From contig CAVVHH010000002.1 of the NCBI GenBank assembly GCA_963748005.1, positions 1,674,001 to 1,738,000 of the forward strand: 64,000 nt of DNA, in the 5' to 3' direction. The notes under the pieces are model-generated. The model ran no database searches. It had not been told where the DNA came from and was given only the letters and a program-made list of their open reading frames with translations. Source of the stretch: CAILZL01 sp963748005. Its GTDB lineage: Bacteria; Pseudomonadota; Gammaproteobacteria; Steroidobacterales; Steroidobacteraceae. A program made the position numbers and the translations under genes. This document shows, one piece after another, positions 37,746 through 45,900 of this stretch (position 1 is the stretch's first letter; the number at the start of each line of letters is the position of its first letter).

Positions 37746-39806
37746 CTACTTTACTTGAACGCGGAGGCGTACCTGGAAGGATGGGTTACCTGAACCAGTG
37801 TTGGCGGCCATGGTTCCCTTGGGTTTCAGCCGAACATGGGTAACGGCTGCATCAAAACCCTGCGCATTCGGCGTGGGTGTGTAGTTCCAGCTGCCGCCGC
37901 CGTCGTTTGAAAAATCAATATCGTCCGTGTTGCTGACCAGTGAGATGAATGTCCACGTTAGCGTGCTGCTTGGACTGCCGTTTGTGAACAGGGCTGGCCC
38001 CGACCCCGCGCCGCCCAGGTCACCGACATACAGCATGGTGTTTGCCGGCACCATGTCGACGACGGTGACACTGCTGTTATCGACAGTTCCGGTTCCCTGA
38101 TTGCTGAGTTGAAGCGTATAGAGTTCGTTCGCGCCGGGAATCGACTTGGGATTGCTGGTGCCGTTTACAGGATCCGAAGTGACAGTAACGCTTTTCAACA
38201 TGACCAATGCCGGAGTTTGTACCGCAAACGTCTGTTCGTCGATGTTATGAAAGGTCGTCTGTGTTTCCGGTGAATTGGCCTGCCCGGTGATATGAATCAG
38301 GCCGTTGCTGGCGGCGATACTGCTTGTGGAAGCATCTTTGGCAAATACGCGCACTTTCCAGTTTGAGCCTGACACTACACCGCCAGGAAAGGTGTATGTC
38401 GGGTTGGCGGCAATGCTGCCGTCGTTGCTCCAGATCGCGTCGTTGGTGGCGGCATCTCCATGTGTGCCGTCGTTGTACAACACGATGCCACTGACCAGCA
38501 GTGCGCCAGCGTTGTCGTACAGGTTGGCCGTGACCGGTGTGGTGGCTGCAGTGGGTGCCGCGTCAACCTGCGCACGGATCACCAGTTTCTGCCCGCCGGT
38601 GTAGGTGGTCGCGGCAGTGGGGGCAGTGATGTTGACGCCGAAACCTTCCGGCGTACCGAGTGTGGGAGTCACCACGCACCATTCCACGTCGTCGATATGA
38701 AACCAGGACTTGTCCGCTGCGTCGTGAGTGGAGGTAATCGTCAGCGTTACCGTCGCGCCTGAAGCGAACGACGCCAGCGAGTTGGTCGCTGCGAACCACG
38801 GCTGCGCGCCACGAGCCAACGTCATGCCCAGTGTATGGGTACCCGTGCTGGTACTGTCAAAGTTGTTGTACGGCCCCCATCCTGATTGCCCTGCGCTTTG
38901 TTGAGCGTTGTTACTGTTGCTGCTGTAGTTGGGACTGTAGGGCAGCGTTGCGTAAGGCGGCCCATTCGGACCCACGATTACGGTAGTGCCCACAGTGACG
39001 CGAATGAAATCGTACTGCGTCGCATTGTTCCAGGAAGAGTCAAATCCTTCCGGCCGGTACCGTAGCGACAGACCGCTTGTACAAACTGCTGGTTTGGTAA
39101 ATGTCTTGGTCAGCGTAACGCCGGGGCTCCCGGCGGGGACACCTCTGGTACGGCCACCGAGCAAGTAAGAAAAGGCGCCGCTATATGGTGTGCCGTCAGT
39201 ATTGGCCACCAGGGTATTGTTGCCGACATTGGTAACTGACAGGTTTTCATTGGGACGAATCTGTGCATCGAAGTTGGCGGAAGTAGAAGTGGCCGTCCAG
39301 CCTGGCGGACTCATGGTTCCCGCGCCACCAAATTCAAAATTGCCGTTAATCGGTGTTTGCGGATTCGCTGGTTTTGCGCCGTTAGCAGTGATGTCAAAGT
39401 ACAGGTAGTACGTGACCGCGCCCGCATCTTGCAGAATGAAACGCACTTCACCACGTGAGTTGCCGGTGGCATCGGTGGCCCCTGCATAAACAGTGTCGGT
39501 GTACTGCTGCAACGTGGATAGCGCGCCGGAGCTGCGTACCACGCGCGGCGAATTGGCATCGAAAGTCCCACTCACCCCGAGCTGGGTTAGCAAGGCCGCA
39601 AAATCTACATCTACTTTAATGGTGCTGTTGATCGCCGCGCCTGCCGGAATATTGATCGGCACCCGATAGTGCCAATCCGGGGTCGTGCCCACCGCGTTCT
39701 GGTCATACCAGGCAGGCGCGCGCAAGTCCGCCTGTACCGACGCGGACGTGATGACGAGAACCAGCAAAGCCAATAGCAAATAGGATAGGGGCTTCATCAG
39801 GAGCAT
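37746..39806 (-). CDS. Secreted multi-domain surface protein with C-terminal DUF11-like domain
   Basis: 686 residues. A signal peptide (hydrophobic YLLLALLVLVITSASVQA) precedes an N-terminal DUF2341-like domain (WHYRVPINIPAGAAINSTIKV). A central beta-rich domain follows (GWTATSTSANFDAQIRP, DDVEWCVVTPTLG), then an Ig-like region (LVIRAQVDAAPTAATTPVTANLYDNAG) and a C-terminal DUF11-like repeat (LMLKSVT-type start, SIPGANELYTLQLSNQGTGTVDNSSVTVVDMVP). Thr/Ser/Gly/Asn-rich with few Cys. No catalytic motif or covalent anchor was seen. Divergent from the operon at 40126, sharing a 319-base control region, so it is likely part of the same surface system. Confidence 0.8.
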   Translation of the reverse strand: MLLMKPLSYLLLALLVLVITSASVQADLRAPAWYDQNAVGTTPDWHYRVPINIPAGAAINSTIKVDVDFAALLTQLGVSGTFDANSPRVVRSSGALSTLQQYTDTVYAGATDATGNSRGEVRFILQDAGAVTYYLYFDITANGAKPANPQTPINGNFEFGGAGTMSPPGWTATSTSANFDAQIRPNENLSVTNVGNNTLVANTDGTPYSGAFSYLLGGRTRGVPAGSPGVTLTKTFTKPAVCTSGLSLRYRPEGFDSSWNNATQYDFIRVTVGTTVIVGPNGPPYATLPYSPNYSSNSNNAQQSAGQSGWGPYNNFDSTSTGTHTLGMTLARGAQPWFAATNSLASFASGATVTLTITSTHDAADKSWFHIDDVEWCVVTPTLGTPEGFGVNITAPTAATTYTGGQKLVIRAQVDAAPTAATTPVTANLYDNAGALLVSGIVLYNDGTHGDAATNDAIWSNDGSIAANPTYTFPGGVVSGSNWKVRVFAKDASTSSIAASNGLIHITGQANSPETQTTFHNIDEQTFAVQTPALVMLKSVTVTSDPVNGTSNPKSIPGANELYTLQLSNQGTGTVDNSSVTVVDMVPANTMLYVGDLGGAGSGPALFTNGSPSSTLTWTFISLVSNTDDIDFSNDGGGSWNYTPTPNAQGFDAAVTHVRLKPKGTMAANTGSGNPSFQVRLRVQVK

Positions 39807-40125
39807 TCGGTGAAATCCGAGGGCCTTCCTTAAGGGATTGGACTAAAGGTGTCCAGCATATCGGCTCGCTGTGTGTGTGACGCCAAGTCAGTCACATTTT
39901 CCAGTCGATGCCGCGCTCAAGCCGTTGAAAAGCGCGACGCCATCGACAAGTCACTGCAATTCTTTAGCACCCTCTGAGTGAACTGAGAGGCACCTCACAA
40001 CGGCTTCACAGCATATGACAAAAATCCCTCCCCAATGAGTCCCCCGTTAGGGGAACACCCTAGCTGATCTGCCCGGAAAGTCGGTAGCTCACGCTAAGGG
40101 TCGGCTTCAAGTGTGAGGAGGTGCT
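39807..40125. promoter_or_regulatory. Divergent control region of the DUF11 surface cluster
   Basis: A 319-base gap between the divergent surface genes. An operator-like inverted repeat TAGGG-N5-CCCTA lies at 40048-40062, 63 bases before the GTG of the plus-strand operon. GAGGAG at 40115-40120 is the Shine-Dalgarno of that gene. No promoter boxes could be fixed confidently. Confidence 0.4.
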
Positions 40126-41118
40126 GTGGGTCGTTTAACTGGATTTTCCGGTGCTGTTGCTGTGGTGCTGCTCGGGCTGGCCATGCCAGGACTGGGCATG
40201 GCCGCAGGCACTGCAGCTGGCGTCCAGATCCAGAGCACTGCGCAGATCAGCTACGACATCGGCGGTACGCCGGTGACCACCACGTCCAACGCCACCACCC
40301 TTACCGTGGCCGAGATAATCAACGTCAATGTCGCCACCCTGACCAGTTCGGTAAGTGTCGTGCCGGGCGCCACCAACCAAGTACTGCAGTTCCGTTTGAC
40401 CAACACCGGCAACGGCCCCGAAAAATTTCATCTGGTACCGAACAGCACCATTGTGGGCGACGGCTTCGATCCGGTTCTGGCCAGTACTTCCGTTTACTTT
40501 GATACCGATGGCACTCCGGGACTGACACCCGGCGATACCGCGTACACGCCCGGCAGCAATGATCCGCTGCTTAATGCCGATGCCAACATCGTCGTGCTGG
40601 TGGTGAACAACATTCCGGCCGGCGCAAGCAATGGCAGTACAGGCCGCAGTGAAATCAGTGCGGCAGCGTTCACCGGCACCGGTGCAGCAGGCACCGTGTT
40701 TGCCGGACAGGGTGTCGGTGGCGCCGATGCGGTGCTGGGCACCTCGGGCGGAGCAGCGAACAACAATAGCATCTATGTGATCGGCGCCATTACGTTGACT
40801 GCGGTGAAGTCACAGGTTGTCGCTGATCAGTTCGGCGGCACCCAGCTGGTGCCGGGCGCCACCATCACTTACCAGATTGTCGTCACACCCAGCGGTACTG
40901 GCACCGCCAATGCTGTCACCTTCATCGATGGCATTCCAGCCAACACCACATATCAATCCGGCAGCCTGCGACTCAACGGCACGCTACTCACCGATGGTGC
41001 TGATGCTGATGCTGGTCAGTACGTCAGTACACCGGCAGCACAGGTATCGGTGACGCTGGGCAGCCTGACGTCCGCCAGTAGCGCGCAGACCATTGCTTTC
41101 GCCGTCACCATCAACTGA
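40126..41118 (+). CDS. Secreted DUF11-type surface protein, paralogue 1
   Basis: 330 residues from GTG 40126. A signal peptide (VAVVLLGLAMPGLGMA) precedes an N-terminal domain opening with AGVQIQSTAQISYDIGG..VTTTSNATTLTV, the same start motif as in the paralogue at 41780 and the giant protein at 42957. The middle has VVPGATNQVLQFRLTNTGNGPEKFHL and the C-terminus a DUF11-like repeat (LVPGATITYQIVVTPSGTGTANAVTFIDGIPANTTYQSGSLRLNG). Almost no Cys or charged residues; beta-sandwich composition. Likely a structural surface subunit; function not known. Confidence 0.82.
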   Translation: MGRLTGFSGAVAVVLLGLAMPGLGMAAGTAAGVQIQSTAQISYDIGGTPVTTTSNATTLTVAEIINVNVATLTSSVSVVPGATNQVLQFRLTNTGNGPEKFHLVPNSTIVGDGFDPVLASTSVYFDTDGTPGLTPGDTAYTPGSNDPLLNADANIVVLVVNNIPAGASNGSTGRSEISAAAFTGTGAAGTVFAGQGVGGADAVLGTSGGAANNNSIYVIGAITLTAVKSQVVADQFGGTQLVPGATITYQIVVTPSGTGTANAVTFIDGIPANTTYQSGSLRLNGTLLTDGADADAGQYVSTPAAQVSVTLGSLTSASSAQTIAFAVTIN

Positions 41119-41150
41119 TCACATATCAACTTTCCACTAGAAGACCCATC

Positions 41151-41660
41151 ATGACCACGCAAATCATCGCCAAATACTCCGCTTTCCTGTCGTTGGTTCT
41201 GGGTGCACTCAGTACCCATGCCCAAACACCGACGCAGGCGACCAAGCCCTGCATTGAACTGAAGAACGATGTGCAGATGGAACAGCAGTACGCCGATGCG
41301 CAGGGCAAACCAGCCACGCGTCTGGTCGCACCGGGCAAGGTCGTGCCGGGCAACGAAGTGATCTACACCGTTACCGCCACCAATGTATGCACCCAGCCGG
41401 TAGGCAATGTAGTGGTCAATAACCCGGTGCCGGAACACATGACCTACGTGATGAATTCCGCCATGGGTACCGGCACCGACATTACCTATTCGCTGGACGG
41501 CAAGAGCTTCGCCAAGCTGGAAGCGCTCAGCGTCAGGAATGCCGACGGCAGCAGTCGTGCGCCACACGCTGATGAAATCAAGAGCATTCGCTGGACGTAC
41601 AACACACCGATCAATGCCGGCCAGACGGGCTTTGTGCGGTTTCGCGCCACCCTGAATTGA
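41151..41660 (+). CDS. Small secreted DUF11-type protein
   Basis: 169 residues with a signal peptide (FLSLVLGALSTHAQ) and one DUF11-like domain: LVAPGKVVPGNEVIYTVTATNVCTQPVGNVVVNNPVPEHMTYVMNSAMGTG...INAGQTGFVRFRATLN. Two Cys residues (KPCIEL and NVCTQP) may form a disulfide. Only 32 bases after the first paralogue and followed by a stem-loop at 41678-41700. Possibly a minor subunit or cap of the surface structure; inference only. Confidence 0.8.
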   Translation: MTTQIIAKYSAFLSLVLGALSTHAQTPTQATKPCIELKNDVQMEQQYADAQGKPATRLVAPGKVVPGNEVIYTVTATNVCTQPVGNVVVNNPVPEHMTYVMNSAMGTGTDITYSLDGKSFAKLEALSVRNADGSSRAPHADEIKSIRWTYNTPINAGQTGFVRFRATLN

Positions 41661-41677
41661 TTCGCTATCACAGGTTT

Positions 41678-41700
41678 TGCCGCAGGTTATGCCTGCGGCA
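41678..41700 (+). terminator. Intercistronic hairpin in the DUF11 operon
   Basis: 9-base perfect arms (TGCCGCAGG / CCTGCGGCA) with a TTATG loop between two genes of the operon. No T-run follows, so it is more likely an mRNA processing or attenuation element than a full terminator. Confidence 0.5.
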
Positions 41701-41779
41701 GGGGTTCGCTTGTCCGGCAGACGCAAGCGCATCACATCGAAGTCTGACCATCGTCTGAAAATCTGCAGGAGTTTTGAAA

Positions 41780-42793
41780 ATGAGATCTTTAACAGCGCAT
41801 ATCAAGCGAGTCAGTCTCGCAGTGGTGGCACTGTCGTCGTTGAGCTTGTATCAGTCTGCACTCGCCGCCACTGGCGAAACCACCGCCGGCACTGACATCA
41901 GCAACACCGCGACAGTCAACTATACCGTCGGCACTGTTCCGCAGACGGCCATCAACAGTACCCCCGTTACCTTCAAAGTCGACAAGAAGGTCGACCTGAC
42001 CGTGGCGAATGGAGCCGGTGTGGACACCGTGCCCGGGGCCACCAACGTGGGTTTGCCATTTACGGTGAGCAACACGGGTAACGATACGGATAGCTTTACG
42101 CTGACCCCGGCCAATGCAACGGGCGACAGTTTCGACACCAGCGCTTTCGCCGTCTACCTGGACGTTGGCGTCGTCGGCACTTATGAGCCCGGCATCGACA
42201 CACTGGTCGGCGCACCGGTATCGATGGCTCGCGATACCACCATCAATGTGCTGATCGTGTCCACCATTCCAGGCACCGCACTGAATGGCAACACGGCCAA
42301 TATGACGTTGACTGCGACCACGACGTCAACCGCCACTGCCGGCGCGGAAACGCCGACTGTGGTTGATGTTGTATTCGCCGACGCCGGTCGCAATGGTACC
42401 GAAGTCGATACCAACACCTACACCATCGCCACGGCGACGCTCACGGTCACCAAGACGGCAACGGTACTGGCTGACCCGATCAACTGTCCGGGCGGCGTGG
42501 GTACTTGCGGTGCAAACCTGCCCAAGGCCATTCCTGGAGCAACGGTCGAGTACACCATCACCGTCAGCAACTCCAGTACAACGGTGGCTGCTTCACTGGT
42601 GCAAGTGACGGATGCATTCACTACGGTGGTATCGCCAACAACGGCGTACGTTGCCGGCAGCATTGCCAAAACGGGCGGGACGGCCGCCGCGCCGACCGAT
42701 GCCAATGTGGTGGGTAACACGGTTACCGTGCCAGTGGGCACGCTGGCAGTCAGCTCGGCTGCAACCGTGACTTTCCGGGTAACCGTCAACTAA
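41780..42793 (+). CDS. Secreted DUF11-type surface protein, paralogue 2
   Basis: 337 residues from ATG 41780, with AGGAG eight bases upstream. A signal peptide (VSLAVVALSSLSLYQSALA) precedes the shared opening GTDISNTATVNYTVG, a middle domain (VDTVPGATNVGLPFTVSNTGNDTDSFTLTP) and a C-terminal DUF11 repeat (AIPGATVEYTITVSNSSTTVAASLVQVTDAF). It is paralogous to the 40126 product over its whole length. One Cys pair (NCPGGVGTCG) is unusual for the family and may form a small disulfide loop. Followed by two strong hairpins before the giant gene. Confidence 0.82.
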   Translation: MRSLTAHIKRVSLAVVALSSLSLYQSALAATGETTAGTDISNTATVNYTVGTVPQTAINSTPVTFKVDKKVDLTVANGAGVDTVPGATNVGLPFTVSNTGNDTDSFTLTPANATGDSFDTSAFAVYLDVGVVGTYEPGIDTLVGAPVSMARDTTINVLIVSTIPGTALNGNTANMTLTATTTSTATAGAETPTVVDVVFADAGRNGTEVDTNTYTIATATLTVTKTATVLADPINCPGGVGTCGANLPKAIPGATVEYTITVSNSSTTVAASLVQVTDAFTTVVSPTTAYVAGSIAKTGGTAAAPTDANVVGNTVTVPVGTLAVSSAATVTFRVTVN

Positions 42794-42831
42794 ACAGCGG
42801 TAATACCCGAAAGACATGTACGCACTGATTT

Positions 42832-42939
42832 CTGCGTACCTTTTTGCCCACGTAAAAAACAGGGCAAAAAGACTACGCAGTAAAAATCGACAAGCTTCTG
42901 CAGACGACAGAGGCGTGGGGCTGAATAAGCCCCACGCCT
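42832..42939 (+). promoter_or_regulatory. Two tandem hairpins in the leader of the giant surface gene
   Basis: The first hairpin (42832-42880) pairs CTGCGTA and TTTTTGCCC with their complements at 42862-42880, with a small internal loop. The second (42911-42939) has 12-base perfect arms AGGCGTGGGGCT / AGCCCCACGCCT and a GAATA loop. They separate the abundant-type small subunits from the giant protein and may set their ratio by attenuation or processing. Confidence 0.6.
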
Positions 42940-42956
42940 TTGCTGCGTCCGGAGGC

Positions 42957-45900
42957 ATGCGTGTTGTGCAAATGCCAGGGGAATCAGCGGGACGAGTGAG
43001 TGGTGTGTTGCGGGTCAATGCAGGGATGCTGGCAGCGCTGGTTCTGGTGTCGCTGTCCGCACAGGCGGCGACTGATCCGGGTACGGTGATCAGCAATACC
43101 GCGCAAGTGCAGTTCACGCAAACTGGTTCAGGCAGTGTTGAAACCGTCAGCAGCAATACGCTGACCGCGACAGTGGTGCCGGTACCATCCGCATCGGCAT
43201 TAAGCGCGCTACGTTTTACGGATGCCAGCAGTGCAACCGAGAATGCCACCGCCGGTCCCACGCAGTGCCTGAGTGGCGGCAGCTTCGCGAATCTGCCGCA
43301 GCCCGTGTTTGCCAATGGCAGCTCCGTGGATGCAACGCAGATGCTGGCTCTGACCGGTACCGATACGGTCCATGCAGGCGATCCGCTATTTCTGCAAGTC
43401 AGCGATGCGGATCAGAATCGTAATGCCACCGCGATCGACACTACCGATCTGGTTGTCAGTAGCGCGAGTGGCGACACTGAAACTATTCGCTTGCGCGAGA
43501 CGGGCAGCAATACCGGTGTGTTTGTCGGCTATGTGCAGTCGCGCAGCGCAGCCAGCGCCAATAGCGGCGATTGCGTGTTGCAGGTGGATCGCGATTCGCA
43601 AGTCACGGCGCGCTACACCGACCCGTACAACAGCAGCGACACCAGCAATGTGTCGATGCTGGTGGATCCCTATGGTTTGATCTTCGATTCGCTGACGGGC
43701 CAGCCGGTGAATGGTGCACGTGTACGGTTGATCAATGCCGTTACCGGCCAGCCAGCCAGCGTATTCGGCGACAATGGCACCAGCAATTATCCGTCTGAAA
43801 TGACCACCGGCAACGCCGTGACCGATAGTGGCGGTACGGTGTACAACCTGCCCGCTGGCGTATTCCGGTTTCCGTTGGTAGCACTGGGTCAGTATCGTCT
43901 GGAAGTGACTCCACCCGGCGGCTATACGTTTGCCTCGGGACGCAGCATTGACGAACTTAACCAGCTGGGCAACACGGCGTACGCAACGGCCGGCCCCGTA
44001 CAAAATCAATCCAGCAGTTCATCCTACCGTTTGAGCACTGCATCGTTTGGTTCGGCGTTCTCGGTTACAACCCCTGCTGCCGTTGCCATCGATGTACCCG
44101 TAGATCCATCCGGGACACAGCTGTATGTAACCAAGAGCACCACCACGACCACGGCGGCGGCGGGTGATTTTGTGCAATACACGCTGGGTATCGAGAACGT
44201 CAGCGATAGCATCGCTGTGACCAATGTGACGATCACCGACATGTTGCCGCAAGGCCTGCGTTATCAACCGGGTTCCGCGCGCATGAACGGCAACAGGATT
44301 GCCGATCCGGTTATCAGCAGCGACGGCCGTAACCTGCAATTCGCCATCGGCACCATGGCGGCATCCGCCAACCTGAAACTCAGCTACGTGGTGGAAGTCA
44401 CTGTCGCGGCCCGTGAGGAAAAGCTTACCAATCGCGCACTGGCCGCCAATACTGCAGGTGCGTCGTCAAATGTTGCGCAGGCCACAATCCGAGTGCGCAA
44501 CGAATTGTTCACCGACACATCGTTTATCACGGGCCGTATATATGAAGGCACTTGCAATCAGGACGGTGCCGGCCTTAAAGGTGTGGCCGGTGTACGTGTG
44601 TATCTCGAAGACGGCCGCTATGCCGTGACTGACGACGAAGGCAAGTACCATTTCGAAGGTGTCCCGGCCGGATCGCACGTAGTGCAGATGGATACCGTGA
44701 CGGTTCCCGATACGCTGGAGCCACAGGTTTGTGATGAGCGCGTGCGGTTTGCCGGCCGTAGTTATTCGCAGTTCGTCGATCTGCGCGCCGGCAGTATGTG
44801 GCGCGCCGACTTTGTCCTGAAAGCCAAGGCGCCCCCGGCAGGACAGGTTCATTTCGGTATGAACACTCGTATTGCCGGCGATGCCGAACTGGTGCACACC
44901 CTGAGCACTCAGGTGGATACGCTGTCGATCAGCAATGCCCGGGTCATGGTGATGTTGCCGGCCGGACTCGACTACGTTGCGGGCAGCGCAACACTTTCGG
45001 GCAACACTATCGCCGATCCGCAGAATGCCGATGGCACGCTGGTATTCCGGGTGAATGAGCTCGCTGTCGACGCGCAGACCAGCCTCGGTTTCAATACACG
45101 TCTCAAACCGGAAGCGGCCGGTGGTTTCATCATCAGGTCAGTGCTGATGTTCGATACGCCTGCACAGAAGAACCAGCGCAGCGCGCTCGTGGAAAATCGC
45201 GCCACCCGTGGTGAAATGGACTACGAAAGCGCCAGTTACCGCTTCTCGCCCCACTTTGAAACCATGGGCACGGCCCTGAGCACCGCTGACCGACAACAGC
45301 TGGACAAGCTGGCCGCAGAGTGGCGGGGCGTGAAGAATCTGCGTATCAAGGCAGTGGGGCATACCGACAAGACAGCGATTCCCAAAGACCGTCTGCACGA
45401 GTTTGCCGACAACTATGTGTTGTCACAGGCGCGAGCCGCGAGCGTGGCCGACTATCTGCGTAACGCGCTGGAATTGAGCGAGCCACAGATTGAAATCGTG
45501 GGCAAGGGTGCAGATGAGCCCATTGCCGTTGGCGACGATGCCGTCAGTCTGGCAAAGAACCGTCGTGTCGATATCAACATCGAAGGCATGCGGGTTAAGG
45601 AGCTGGGCAAGGTGTCCCTCATCGCAGCGCGTGCCGACGCGCCGCTGTTGAACACAACCGGTGTTGTGGTCAGCAAGCAGACGCAGGCCATCCACACTGC
45701 AACGCCGAACAGCAAAATAAATGCCGATATAGACGTCGAGAGCCTGTCCGGCGGTATTGCCATGGTGCGCCCGGCGGTTGATGAAGTGCCGTCGATTCCC
45801 AGCATCAAGATAGCGATTCAGCACGCCGCTACGCAAAACGTCGAGTTACGCCTGAACGATGCGCCAGTGAGCGCGCTCAATTTTGACGGCGTGGCTACCA

